64,000 nucleotides of DNA from Cristatella mucedo (GCA_009760855.2 WPIO01000020.1:5775501-5839500); one strand, 5' to 3'; numbered from the stretch's first letter, positions 34,354 to 46,230 are shown. Made by a program: numbers and translations. Notes: a model not told the origin generated them from the letters alone.

Positions 34354-35434
34354 AAAAATGTCTGTATGTTAAGGATGATACTGAAGATGATTGCAGCAAA
34401 TTATGCTGCCAAGCTTACAGCAGCTCACTTTACCGTATAGTTCGTCGACCCAGCAGAGCTTTTCTTCGAGAGGGCAACTGCGGTCGGGACTCCTTTAAAT
34501 ATAGGGCCCGAGCGTAGTTCACGCAATAACCTTGCTGCCTGCATAATCGCACATTGCGATTGCCATAGGCGTTGGCTTGACTCGGCTGTTTCATCGGTGG
34601 CTCTCAGGACAAAACCAGCGGTCAACCTCATAGTTCATTATCACTGACATTCAAATTGGTAATGTGTTAAACAGAGACATAGAAATCGGCTTGCTGCTCA
34701 GCAGCTTTGCTCCTAGTGCGTACAAAAAGCCTGAGAGGGTTCAACACAGCTTCCAGATTGCAAGGCTGCATTGCTAGCTGACTGTTTTTGAGCCCTTGAT
34801 ATGTATGCATCATGATGTCTAGGCACCTCACTTTTGAGCTAAGACAAGTAGCAATAAAAAATTCACATGACATCATGCGGGTGAGAATCAAACGAGATTG
34901 CTTTCCTTTCAACCAATTTTATTTACGACACCTATCCTATTTCATTATAATAATGATTCTCTGATGACATCTTTTGAAGATTTAAAAGGATTGTGTTGGG
35001 TTACTGAAAAAGGTCAAAATACGAAAAACTTGCGGTTCTGGTAGGCAGGATGCTTAGCAACAAGACGCTAGATTTTTCAGCTATTTCTTATCATTATAAG
35101 ATGCAAGAGAGAGAGAGAGAGAGTGGAACACGTTAGGGTTTGAGACGAGCATGTGTCTTAGGCAACCGGCGTACTTGTGGTATCGTTGCTGCGAGTTGCT
35201 GACCAGATAGGAGGCACCAAACAATGACTTGCTTCGATATGTGCTTTCATTTAGCCCTCTCTATAGTTTTTCCGAAATTCTTGAGTCAGGACACAAGTTT
35301 TTACCATTAAAATAATTATAATAAAACAACTGCAGCTTTATTTCGCAATATTTCAGCAAGCTGCAAGCAAAGCAATAACCAAAGTGTAGCTACGAGCAAG
35401 ATATTGTTAATAAACAAGCATGCAATTGCACCCA
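34219..35434. repeat. Dispersed 1.2 kb repeat, copy 1
   Basis: This is collinear with 40181-41461. Paired blocks include 34671 and 40631 (AGAGACATAGAAATCGGCTTG and a close variant), 35018 and 40978, 35205 and 41225, and 35353 and 41381. It starts with a SINE-2 copy on the minus strand and ends at CATGCAATTGCACCCA. It contains a short GA tract at 35107-35124 that has expanded in the other copy. No coding frame is conserved, and the element type is unknown. Confidence 0.8.
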
Positions 35435-35524
35435 CTTGTAATAACGCTTGCACAAGCTATGAAAATAAACCAACCAGGAACCCAGCTTTTTCTTGGTTAG
35501 TAAGACTTGCGGAATTTAAATTGT

Positions 35525-35675
35525 GTGCATGCCACCCCCGGCCATGTTATTATTGTTGTTTATTCAGCGTGCTACCACTAACCATTCCATTGTGCTTCGT
35601 TAGCAGCAAATATAAAGTGCCTATAAAGAGATTTATTTCTCTGAGGGTGCTATATCAAACGAATGATTACTATTT
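35525..35675 (+). mobile_element. LINE-A 3' UTR relic
   Basis: The text CACTAACCATTCCATTGTGCTTC, then GCAGCAAATATAAAGTGCCTATAAAGAG and TTCTCTGAGGGTGCTATATC, matches the LINE-A UTR and hairpin. Two hairpin substitutions and loss of the ATT tail mark it as old. Confidence 0.75.
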
Positions 35676-36536
35676 TATTGGTATCGTGAATCAGGAGCTG
35701 GTAAGTGTTAAAATACATTAAAAAGATAACAGCCTTGGGTAGCTATATGAACGCATATTAAGCTATGGCTGTTAGGAGCTGGTACAATTTTTACTTATCA
35801 CTGCCATCAAATCATTGTATTTTTGATGGCACAAATTAATTACATGCTTTGCTTACTTGATAAATGAGGGCACAGTCACCAAAGGACTCGAACGTAGATA
35901 GACGTGCAACCTATTTACCTGATTCGAAAGACCGAGCGGTTCGAAGGAAGGCCTGAGAGGAAATTCAGTCTGCTGGATGAAGTAAGAGATGGCGGAACCT
36001 AAAGATGACTGAGAGAAATTTAAAGTAAGCATTCTGCTTGACAGGCAGTCAGTGATGAGAATAGATCAGCAAGAACTCGGCGCAGGAGCGGAGTTCAGAG
36101 GAGGCAAGTCTGGTTGCCGAATTCTAAACGATCGGTAAATGACTTATCGCTCGCCCAGAGAGCTCAGCATATAGCTCGGTACAGCTACCGATTTTCAGAT
36201 TGACACGTACCGTAGGTGGCCACTTACAGCCATGTATATATAAGCTAATAAAATAAGTTTGTACAAATGAATCATATCCCGTGAGGAATGGTTGGGCAAG
36301 CTTCCTTTTTATGCATTTTTTGTACGGTAATACTTTAGCATGATCTGTAAAAAATAATCGTGCCAGTTACTGCGCTCCGGCTGAAAGCATGGTCTCAAAA
36401 GGATCAGAGATTGGTTAGAGGCACGGCTAAGTGGCAGGAGTCGTTTGGGGGAAATGGGCAACCTCAGAGCAATTTTTTCAGTTAAATAAGCCTGGAAAAA
36501 GAGAAAATGTAGCTAAGGTATATCTCGAAAAGGAGC
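35676..36536. other. No recognisable gene
   Basis: AT-rich sequence with no supported frame or repeat match. Confidence 0.45.
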
Positions 36537-38170
36537 TTATGTATAACGGTCTGTAACTTCACAAAGCCATAAAGACGATTTGGGTGTTACTCAGAAGCGT
36601 TGTGTAGCCTGCTCACAGACTAAGCGGCTGTCAAAACTCATTTTGGTAGCCAACTGAATTCGTCGCACGCAACAAAGTGAAAGTGGAAAGCGTAGCCGAG
36701 TCAGGATAGCAGTTGAGGTAGTGAGTAGCAAGGAGGTAGCAGCTCAGGACTGCTGAAGAGGATGAGCCATAGTCGGCAGCACGAGAGTAGCTGCCGTTGT
36801 GTTTAAATTGTGGAAGCGAGTTCCACAGTCTATGACCTGCCGAGCTAAAGCGTCTGTCGCCAAAAGTCTTTAAGCAGAGGAATGTAACAGCTAATTTACT
36901 GTCCACACAGGACCTGAGGGTGCGAACATGCTGAAACTGGTGCAGCAGTTCAGCTGGGTATGAAGGAGCCAAGCCGTGGCGAGTCTGGTGGGTCAGCGTG
37001 AGAACTTTGCTCTGTATCTGTTGATCAACCGGCAGCCATCTTAGCTCTTTTAGCAAAGGAGACACGTGCTCAAACATGGGACTTGAAGACTTGCCTTGCA
37101 GCCATATTCATAATCAACTGCAGTTGACCTAGTTGGTAGATCAGCCAATAGGAATATACAATAATCAAGCCTAGCCAGAACTAAGGAGCTAGTTAAATTG
37201 TTTGCAAGCCACTGTGGAAGACAGCTTCTAATCTTAGATAGGGATTGGATGTGATGGCTAGCTGTAGAAGCATTCTTCTTAATGAAGCTTTTGAATTTTA
37301 GGCAGCTATCGAAAACGACGCCTAAATTTTAAGCACGTAGTAATGGTCGCACAACAGCATCACCTATTAGATGAGCAAACCCTTTTAATCCAGCCACACG
37401 CTTAGTGTTTCCTGAGTAGCAGTTTAGTTTTATCTTCATTTAGTTTCAAGAAGTTTTCCGACATGCAAGATTCAATGTCGGCAAGGCAAGCATTCAGTTC
37501 ATCAGTTGCTGCAGCTGACTCAGAAGGTTTGAATGGCAAATACAACTGAGTATCGTCGGCATTAAAGCGACATCCTAATCTATTGGCCTTAATCAATTTT
37601 CCCAGAGTTTGGGTATAAATGGAGAACAGCAAAGAACGGAGGACGGATCTTTGAGGGATTCCAAAGGTGACCGGTCTCGTGTGTGAGACCTGACCACCAC
37701 ACGACACGGGTTGAACAGATCAGAAAAGTACGCTTTGAACCACGCCAGTGACTCGTCTGCCATACCAATCGTTGTTCTCAATCAAGTAGAACATTGTGAT
37801 AATCAGTGGCGTCGAAGGCAGCCGATAGACCTAGCAGAGCTAGGACAGTGACCTTCCCTTCATCATTGAAACGTAGAATGTCACTATTAACTCGGAGGAG
37901 AGCAGTTTCAGTGAAGTGCTGCCTTTAAAGTACCTGAAATTTCATTATTTTCAATACATTCAGCAAGCTGCTTAACGACAATTTTTCAATAATCATGCAC
38001 AAGAAAGGAAGAAGTGAAACTGGGAGATAGGTTTCAGGGACTTCTGTATCCAATCCTACCTTTTCCAGTATAGGTCTAATGATTGCCGATTTGAAGAACT
38101 CGGGCACGACCTCTTTTACCAAAGAAGCATTACAAATCTCGACTATGGCAAGGCTACGTTGATACGTAAG
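36537..38170 (-). mobile_element. LINE-B, longest copy, 5'-truncated
   Basis: On the minus strand it runs from reverse transcriptase fingers to the 3' UTR. The frame at 37925-38122 encodes AIIRPILEKVGLDTEVPETYLPVS, matching the LINE 'RPLLKK...NYRPVS' motif. 37402-37707 encodes VTFGIPQRSVLRSLLFSIY and the YADD-equivalent FNADDTQLYLPF. 36631-37077 encodes the thumb (EHVSPLLKELRWLPVDQQ). The tyrosine of the YADD box is replaced. Frames are separated by indels, so it is inactive. Confidence 0.85.
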
Positions 38171-38599
38171 TTTCGGTAATCAGAAATGCAACTAGTTTCT
38201 CCTGGAACAACTGATGGCGGATTAGTGACTCCTTGGTTTTCAGCGAGCGGAAATTTAGAAGGGGGAATTTAAAAGGCTGGCAAAAAATTGGCTATGGTGA
38301 TGAAGTTGCTTATATTCACGTCAGCATGTATCCGGACCGGCGAACGCGGGCCCTTCGAATTTAAATCTAACCTTGGTAACAGCCGCCGGCCAAATTTTCA
38401 CAATGTGCTGGGCCAAGGCAGGTGGGCCACTACCGCAATGAGTACTAGTCGGTGCCTTAAACTTGCGGGTCGTAGGTTAGATAGCAGAGCTTTTGATAGG
38501 GCGAACGCAGAATCCATGAAGGTTCTCACTTACCCTCCGAAGATGGTCCACCGGTAGGTATCGACTAATGGCGACGTAGCACCTTATGCTAAGCAGGTC
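38171..38599. other. Unassigned, possibly R2/NeSL-type LINE 3' region
   Basis: This lies between LINE-B and the recognisable R2-type coding sequence. From about 38300 it is more G+C-rich and could be the C-terminal end and 3' UTR of that element, but no conserved motif is visible. Confidence 0.35.
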
Positions 38600-39909
38600 C
38601 TGTTTTGTGTAGCATTTCCAAAGACAGCTCATAAATAATCACAGCGAAGATAGCAGCGGCTGATTTCAAATGGCACCGTCACATCCACAACTACTAGATT
38701 AAGGCCGTTGTCAATGACCAGGTCCGGCTTGAGAGCCAGACCACCAGCAAGCGTGAGGGTGCGGCCTGCTGATAAGTAGTTAAGCTTGGTGGCCGGAAGA
38801 GCTCCGATTAGGTGGCTCAGAACCAGGTTGTGTCTGGCCGTATTTGCATGCAACGTCGGCCATCAGTGGCTCTGCACATGGCAAGCCGTCTCAGACACTG
38901 TGCGGCATAGACGGAAGCTGGTAGACTTCCCGGCCGACTCCTGGCAGGAGCCACTGTCAGCAAGTCCGGGTGAGCTCAGTGCACGAACCGCCAATCCCGG
39001 AACAACAGGCCAAGACCCGTGGTCAACAAGTGACTATGGGTGGCGAATCTGTCCGTGGCCAGGCAGCGGCTGACCCTACCCTGTGCAGGCTGGGCCACCA
39101 AAACACGGATTCCCACGAGCCTGGTGAATTCTAGCAGCTTCGTGATGACTACTCGTGGCACGACCCAGTGCTCAATGCCGTCAGGGTCGGTGGACACAGC
39201 CAGCACTTCAGGGCCTGTCAGCGAGAGGCAACAAGAGAGCCGCTTGAGGCACTTTCGCATGTCCGGCCATAGGGCGATCTGGCTAACTCTGTTGCCAGGG
39301 CCGAATGCTGCTGTGCTTAGGTATCGCGAACGCTCCTCATCAGAAGAAGGCGTGCCATCCAGGCTGGCTACTGCCCAGTCAAGTCTGTAACGGGAGACTT
39401 GACGGATGCACGTGTCGGATGAGCACAGCAAGCGACAGCCTTTCACAGCTCGTAGGATGGAGGCGTTCGTCCAGAATCGGATCAAGCCAAGCCCACCCTC
39501 AGAGCGCGGCACAAACGGGAAATGCACGGATGCAAATTTTGGCAGACCACATGCGAAGCGACAAAGCTCCATCAGAGCCTTTTCGACTGGTTTCAGAGCG
39601 GCCTTAAGCACAAGCAGCTCCCTACAAAGGTAGTCGAGCCGTGACAGGAGGAAATTCCGCCAGGCGTCAAACTATTGCCAAGGAGCGAGAAGGCTGGCCT
39701 GAAGCGGGTTAATGTCTCTTGCAAGGGTAGAGCAGGCCTGCTCTATTTCAGCCCTAAGCTGCCCGAGACCCTGTGGGGCTCCAAGGTAAGCCACTGACTC
39801 GGTCTCCGTCTGCTCGAGAATCTGCCCGTCATGTAGGATGATTGAGGTGGGCACGGCTTTCGCACCCTTTCAGGCGACGATAAAGCACTTCGCCAGCCGG
39901 AACTGCATG
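38600..39909 (-). pseudogene. R2/NeSL-type LINE fragment (thumb, zinc knuckle, RLE domain)
   Basis: Read on the minus strand, this is the C-terminal half of a LINE whose endonuclease is restriction-like and lies after the reverse transcriptase. It starts with YLGAPQGLGQL (thumb, near 39780) and continues through a 211-codon frame (38976-39611) with PRSEGGLGLIRF. A zinc knuckle follows at 38863-38916 (FRLCRTVSETACHVQSH, then a stop). Next come KPDLVI and VVVDVTVPFE (38665-38740), typical of the PD-(D/E)xK-like nuclease. Two knuckle cysteines are lost (one is Phe, one a TGA stop). It is truncated at 39909 against a TA microsatellite. No 28S rDNA target sequence is seen. Confidence 0.8.
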
Positions 39910-39979
<70 letters not shown>

Positions 39980-40129
39980 CATATATAGCATATATAGCAT
40001 ATATAGCATATATAGCATATATATAGCATATATATATAGCATATATATAGCATATATATATAGCATATATATAGCATATATATATAGCATATATATAGCA
40101 TATATATAGCATGTATATATATTGCATGC

Positions 40130-40182
<53 letters not shown>
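39910..40182. repeat. (TA)n, GC(AT)n minisatellite and (GA)n compound
   Basis: Pure TA (39911-39978) is followed by units of GCATATATA-type with lengths of about 9, 11 and 13 bases (39979-40110), then TA and GA tracts to 40182. TGCATGC words flank the array near 39906 and 40124. Long frames across it are repeat translations. Confidence 0.95.
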
Positions 40183-40184
<2 letters not shown>

Positions 40185-41076
40185 ATTTGTTCAGCAACCT
40201 AAGAGAGCTTCATCTCTATTCTGGCACGTCATATAAGCCAGGGGTCTCGAGCCGAAGACCTCTGTTATTGAATAGATTCACATTGACCTAGGGTGAGGCA
40301 AGCACATTAATTGCTGAATCAAACCGTCGCGGTAAAAATGTCAGGATGCTATGGCTGATACTGAAGTCGACTGCGATAAACTCGTTTGCTCACACTTAGC
40401 TCTATAACTCTTTGACCCAGTAGAGCTTTTCTTCATGAAGACAACTGCGATACGAACCCCACCAATGTAGGGCCCGATCATAAGTCGTGCAATAACCTGA
40501 CTGCCTACCTAATCACACGTTGCCATTGCCGTAAGCGTCGGCTTGACGAGGTTTTTCATCGGTGGTTCTCAGGTCAAAACCAGCAGCCAACTATGTAGTT
40601 ATCACTGACTTTTCAAATAGTTCCTGTGTGAAACAGAGACGTATAGATCGGCTTGCTCAGTAGCTTCGCTCCTAATGCTTATTAAAAGCCTTATAGGGTT
40701 CAAATCAGCTTTCAGATTGCAATGCTGCATTGTTAGCTGAAGGGTTTTTGAAACTTTGAGATGAATCTTGATGTGTGGACACATCATTTTTAGCTAAGAC
40801 CCACAGAAAAATAACAATTTTACCGTGCTAGACATGACACCTGGCTGGCAAGAATCAAATGAGATTTTGTTTCAAACCAGCCAATTCCATTAACGGTATA
40901 TATTACATTAGTAATCCCCTTATGAGGTCTCAAGAAGATTTAAACGGACTGAGTTGGCTGACTAAAAAAGATCGTACTACGATAAACTTGCGGTTCTAGT
41001 CGGCAAGACGCTTAGCAAAAAGCCAGGACACACGACAGTTATTCAGTTATTTCGGAGCATTACGCGATGCAGGAGG

Positions 41077-41158
<82 letters not shown>

Positions 41159-41461
41159 CGTTACGGCTTGAGACGAAGCGATATATCAGGCACCCGGCGT
41201 ACCTTCGGTTTCGTTGCTTTGAGTTGCTGACCAGATAGGATGCGCAAAATTATCACTTCTGCAAAGTGTGCTTTCCCTTGCCCCTCCTTCAAGTGTTCCC
41301 GCGATACTTGACTCAGGACAGTAATATTTGTCATCCAAATATTAATAAAAAGTCATATGAAGCTTTAATTCGCACCTTTTCAGGTTGCTGCAAGTAAAGC
41401 AATAACGAAACGTTGGTTATGAGCAAGGTATCTTAGTTAACCAAGCATGCAATATCACCCA
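40181..41461. repeat. Dispersed 1.2 kb repeat, copy 2
   Basis: This is the counterpart of 34219-35434. It also begins with a minus-strand SINE-2 beside a microsatellite and ends at CATGCAATATCACCCA. Its internal GA tract (41086-41157) is expanded to about 70 bases, against 18 in the other copy. It has no supported ORF. Confidence 0.8.
40185..40335 (-). mobile_element. SINE-2 copy d
   Basis: On the minus strand it has GGTTTGATTCAGCAATTAATGT, CTTGCCTCACCCTAGGTC, the TCGGCTCGAGACCCC B-box region and GACGTGCCAGAATAGAG, ending CTCTTAGGTTGCTGAACAAA beside the GA/TA tract. It is closest to the copy at 34219. Confidence 0.65.
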
Positions 41462-41944
41462 GAGAACAGATTAATATTGAGTAAACTAGCTTTCCAGTCG
41501 ATTTTCCGACTGCACGTGCTAGAATACCTGTGCAGGCGCGAGAGAATTAGTGTAACATCGAAGGGTTGAAATAAGAATAATTGACATTGGATTCGACGCA
41601 ATAATGGAAATCTTATTGAATATATTAGAGGTAACTTTTTAGCCGTAAATTGGCAAGCCGTCTTCCTCGAACGATCGCCAGCCAGTGCTGAATAGGAGGC
41701 TGTGGTATCTGGATGAGCTATCAGGTGCAGGTAGTGACGCTTGACCTTCCACGTCAGGTGACAATTGACCTTCTGCGTCTGAGTGGCTAATTGCCCTGCA
41801 ATACAATTCCTAGGATTGCGGTCATGCATTTCCAGGAATCCTTTAGTGACGCACCCTGCTGCTGAAACACCACTGACTCTTCAGCCCGCTAGCACAGGCT
41901 TAGTCTATTGCTATTTTGCCTGGCTTAGTTTCGTGACCTTGCTT
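41462..41944. other. No recognisable gene
   Basis: A minus-strand frame of 124 codons (41455-41829) has no recognised motifs and overlaps the end of the dispersed repeat, so it is not called. Confidence 0.45.
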
Positions 41945-42223
41945 CCCTGTCTATCTGTCAGTCTGTATGCCGGTCTAGGTCTTGGTCTCTATCTCTCTAT
42001 CACTCTGCCTCTCTGTCTGTCTGTCTCTCCGTCTCTGTCTCACCGTATCTGTCTCTATCTCTTAATCTCTTTATCTCTCTGTATCTCTGTCTCTCTGTCT
42101 CTCTGTCTCTATCTCTCTGTCTCTCTGTCTCTCTGTCTCCCTGTCTCTCTGTCTCTCTGTCTCTCTGTCTCTCTGTCTCTCTGTCTCTCTGTCTCTCTGT
42201 CTCTCTGTCTCTCTGTCTCTCTG

Positions 42224-42278
<55 letters not shown>

Positions 42279-42303
42279 GTCTCTCTGTCTCTCTGTCTCT
42301 CTG

Positions 42304-42348
<45 letters not shown>

Positions 42349-42412
42349 GTCTCTCTGTCTCTCTGTCTCTCTGTCTCTCTGTCTCTCTGTCTCTCTATCT
42401 CTCTGTCTCTGT
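41945..42412. repeat. (CTGTCTCT)n microsatellite, left half
   Basis: Imperfect CT-rich sequence becomes regular CTGTCTCT octamers with pure CT stretches (42233-42270 and 42315-42340). It ends CTGTCTCTGT at 42403-42412, directly at the 3' end of LINE-A. The other half lies at 45971-46230. Confidence 0.97.
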
Positions 42413-42819
42413 GCAATATTAATAAAAATAATAATTCACTTAATAAAGCGCCCTCAGAGAACTTAATCTCTCATTAGGCGCATTACATTTGTTGTAAAGT
42501 GAAATGCAATTGAATGGTAAGTAAAATCATACTTGAAAAACCAACGAAATGAATAATATGGTTAGGGGTAACATGCACAGGGTCAGCATGCAAATGTGGT
42601 TAGTGGCAGCATGCACAGTGTCTGAACGCAGAAGCACATCAAGGACGAATCACAGGGACCCACTAAATGCTGTCCTAAATAGGTGTGTTTTTAGGTTCCT
42701 TTTAAATGTGGTCAGGTCAGGGGATGTTCTGACGCTGGTCGGGAGGGAGTTCCAGGCTTTGGGAGCATATGAACTAAATGCACGGTCTCCAAAGAATTTA
42801 AGGTTTGTATGAGGTATTT

Positions 42820-44643
42820 CTAGACTGTTGAATTCCGAAAAGCGGGTGGTACGATGCTTGCCTGATGGGGTAGTATATCTGACAGATAGGCTGGAGCCGT
42901 AGAATGAAGGGACCTAAAAGTGAGCGACAAAACCTTGAAGTCAATACGTTGCTTGACTGGTAGCCACTGCAGGTCGGCGAGAAGTCGAGTAATGTGGCAA
43001 CTGCGACGTTCACGGCAGACAAGTCTAGCTGTAGAGTTTTGCACCAGCTGCAATCGCCTGATCGCACATGCTGGTAGGCCAGTAAGCAGTGAGTTGCAGA
43101 AGTCGAGACGGGATGTCACGAATGAATGGACCAACTTAGATGTGTTATCTTTATCTAAACAAGCCCGAGTTTTAGCAATGTTATGAAGCTGAAAATAGGT
43201 GGATTCGACTGTGGAGCTGATATGGTGTTCTAACGAGAGGTCGCTTTGGAATATGACACCTAGATTTCGAGCTGATTCAACTGGATATATGCTGGCAGAG
43301 CCAATTTGGAGCGTTAGCCTTTCCAATTTCGGAATCACACTGGGTTTGCCCATAACTAGTAAGTTTGTTTTATCATCGTTAAGTTTTAGAAACTTTGCTG
43401 CCATCCATGTGGGATGTCATCAATGCATGCAGCTAGTGAGTTTAGAGAGTTTGAGGTGCTTGAAGGCTGGGAGGGATCAAAGCAAAGGTACAACTGGCAA
43501 TCACATCAGCAAGAGGCAGAGTATAATTCATGAAAAAAACCGGACCTAGCACTGAGCCCTGAGGTACTCCTTATTTCAGAGGTATTTCAGATGATCTTTG
43601 TCCATTCACGTCAATACTCTGGAGTCTCCCACTGAGATAGGACCTGAACCACTGCAGAGCAGTGCCAGTGATGCCCAGGCGAGATGAGAGGCGCCCTAGA
43701 AGAACTTTGTGATCGATGGTATCAAAAGCTGCCAAAAGATCAAGCAAAACAAGCAGAGACACTCTACCAATGTCAGCATTCCTAAGTAGGTCGTTGTATA
43801 CCCGAAGCAATGCTGGCTGTGTGGAGTGATTAGCTCTAAAGCCAGACTGGAACTTACTAGCAAGGTGTGAGGTTTCGATATACGAGTTCAGCTGGTCCAC
43901 CACGACCCGTTCGAGTGTCTTTGATAGGAATGGTAGAAGGGAAACTGGGCGGCAGTTGCTCAAGTTCTCTTGGTCAAGTGTAGCTTTCTTGAGAAGTGGC
44001 CTGACTACAGCTTTTTTGAAAGGTGCAGGGACCTGACCTGAGGCTAATGACATATTAATTATGTTATTTATGCATGGCAGCAGCAGATCAATAGGGTCCT
44101 GAGGACTTGTTGTCTTCTTTGATTGAGATACGAACTTTAGGACTAGATCACCTGCTTAAATGCAGACATTGAGGTGCAGCCAGGAACCGAGTAACAGCGT
44201 TCTAGTGGGGAGGTTGTCATCGCAGGGATAGATTCCCTGATCTTGTCTATCTTCTGCACAAAGAATCGAGAGAAGTGATCGGCTAGATCATCACAAGGAT
44301 CATCAGGTAAGGAGCTAACCTGGGAACGTTTGAGGAGATGGTTTATTGTCGACATTAGCATTTTTGGATTGTGCATCTGTGATTCAACAATGTTTTTATA
44401 AAAACTAGACTTGGCCTTTGCTAGGATCGATTGGTACGACCTACAGTAGTCTTCATATGCCTGTCGATGGACAGTTAGTTCGGATCTTTTGTATGCTTTT
44501 TCAAGCTGTCGTTTAGTAGACTTGGCTAGTTTAATGTCTGTGGTAAACCATAGGCCGTCTGGGCGGCGGCGCACAGTCCGCTTTGTCAGAGGGGCAAACT
44601 CGTCCAGCGTGTCAGCTAGTGTCGTGTTGAAGCTATCTACCAA
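42820..44643 (-). pseudogene. LINE-A linker and reverse transcriptase, broken
   Basis: Three minus-strand pieces remain. 44143-44643 is the linker. 43571-44053 runs from SGQVPAPFKKAVVRPLLKK through LLDLLAAFDTIDH. 42820-43404 runs from KFLKLNDDKTNLLVMGKPS to the thumb. The stretch carrying the YADD box (43405-43570) is disrupted, so the catalytic centre is incomplete. In motif A the usual LSAAFD serine is Leu. Otherwise it is close to 25123-27399. Confidence 0.88.
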
Positions 44644-44744
44644 TGATGACAGATCCGAGGGGGGATTGAGCAGCAGAGGTGAAGCAGATATTCTCGCACG
44701 GACAGCATCGATGTCAAGGGTCTTGAGGTTTCGCGATTAACAGG

Positions 44745-45734
44745 TTATTTTAGAGAATGATGTGGGCGCACACTGTAGATTGAATGAGATCTGCATGTGG
44801 TCAGATAAGCAGGTTTTGGTAATAATTGGTGATGACAAAGTGCAGTTGTATGAGAAAATCGGGTCGAGTGTGTGACCCTTGATGTGGGTAGGGCCCTGAC
44901 ATGAGCCACAAGAGACAGTGAGTCAGTCAATGCACGAAATTCGGTGCTTAAGGCGCCAGATAAGTTATCAAAGTGAACGTTGAAGACACCCATTGCGAGG
45001 AAGGATCGATTTCTTGCACACAGAATCGAAATGAGATCCGAGAAATCTGAGATAAAGGAGGATTTGGTACCTGGTGGGCGATAGACTACTGCCACTATCG
45101 GTAGCTTGTTTTCGGGTGAGACCAAGACAATTGATTCAAAAGACTCCTTCGAGGGTACCACAAATGGCTTGAAGTTGAATTTCGAGCGCACGACAATAGC
45201 AACTCCACCTCCAGTTTTGATTGATCTAGGGGTGTGAAAGAACGAGAAACCAGATGGAGTTGCGTCTTTAATTGTCGGACAGCTTATCGATTTCAGCCAA
45301 GTTTCAGTTAGGGCGAGCAGGTCGATACCATTTTCAGAAACAAGGTCGCTTATTACTAGAGGTTTATTGCACATTGAGAGAGGATTCCAAAGGCAAGCGT
45401 TAGGTCTGGCCGATGGGGCTACAACAGGCTTTATGACCAATATGTTTGAGGAATTTACAGTGACGCATGTGGGGGAGCGTTCTGAGCGGTTCGAGACAAT
45501 GCTAGGAATACCGAACGAGCTGGTACTCAGCTTGCAGGTTCCGCCCAACGAGCAGCCTCTGAGCTGGCGGTTCCGGCCACCGCGGCGGCTACGGGTTGCT
45601 TTTCTTTTGTTAATGCATAGTTCATGAATCTTAGCAATAACATTAATATCTAGGAATGCATTTGATATGCGATGACGAAGCGATAGCAGCTGCTGACGAT
45701 CATAACTGACAAGCAGGTTACTAGCCGCCGGCAA
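44745..45734 (-). pseudogene. LINE-A N-terminal region and APE-type endonuclease
   Basis: The 329-codon minus-strand frame starts with a basic stretch (KRKATRSRRGGRNRQ). It carries endonuclease motifs in order: NACLWNPLSMCNK, LLALTETWL (catalytic Glu), TGGGVAIVV, PIVAVVYRPPG and MGVFNVHFDN (GDFN-like, with the Asp replaced by Val). A frameshift near 44900 puts the closing SDH motif out of frame. The domain normally nicks chromosomal DNA to prime reverse transcription. The Asp to Val change and the frameshift argue that this copy is dead. Confidence 0.85.
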
Positions 45735-45970
45735 AGCTAAGGCAGCCGCCGGCGTGGGAGACCCAGCAGCCCGAAGCGATAAGCGTTTAGATGTCCATAG
45801 GCACGTAATTTCTTACGCGCTACGGTCAAATAACAAACAGAATAACTTTAAACAGGTCTTAGCTGTATCGTTTCCGCATACGATGTTCGCAAGAACTTTG
45901 ATTTTCGGAAGAATTCTGCAACGAACAAGAACGCACGTTAGAGCGCTCTATGTCAGGAGGCGAGAATTGA

Positions 45971-46230
45971 CTGTCTCTGTCTCTCTGTCTCTCTGTCTCT
46001 CTGTCTCTCTGTCTCTCTGTCTCTCTGTCTCTCTGTCTCTCTGTCTCTCTGTCTCTCTGTCTCTCTGTCTCTCTGTCTCTCTGTCTCTCTGTCTCTCTGT
46101 CTCTCTGTCTCTCTGTCTCTCTGTCTCTCTGTCTCTCTGTCTCTCTGTCTCTCCGTTTCTCTGTCTCTCTGTCTCTCTGTCTCTCTGTCTCTCTGTCTGT
46201 CTCTCTGTCTGTCTCTCTGTCTGTCTCTCT
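45971..46230. repeat. (CTGTCTCT)n microsatellite, right half
   Basis: Very regular octamers in the same motif and strand as 41945-42412. It is separated from that tract only by the LINE-A insertion. Confidence 0.97.

Larger units (their letters stand above)
42413..45970 (-). mobile_element. LINE-A, near full length, inside a microsatellite
   Basis: This is the most complete LINE-A, on the minus strand. It has a 5' leader of about 230 bases (45735-45970), an APE-type endonuclease, a linker, the reverse transcriptase, 3' UTR, hairpin (42443-42485) and an AAT tail (42415-42436). Its 5' end (reading TCAATTCTCGC) coincides with that of the copy at 56345, so this is the true terminus. The same microsatellite motif flanks both ends, and CTGTCTCTGT occurs exactly at each junction (42403-42412 and 45971-45980). 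Frameshifts near 44900, 44140 and 43400-43570 inactivate it. Confidence 0.92.

Noticed and set aside
39743-40186. Frames rich in Tyr-Ile over TA arrays (28567-28865, 33657-33954, 39743-40186)
   Set aside because: They are simple-repeat translations present in several frames.
42000-42416. Long frames (arginine/glutamate/aspartate-rich or serine/leucine-rich) over 41783-42466 and 45754-46410
   Set aside because: They are translations of CTGTCTCT repeats and appear on both strands. There is no evidence of coding.
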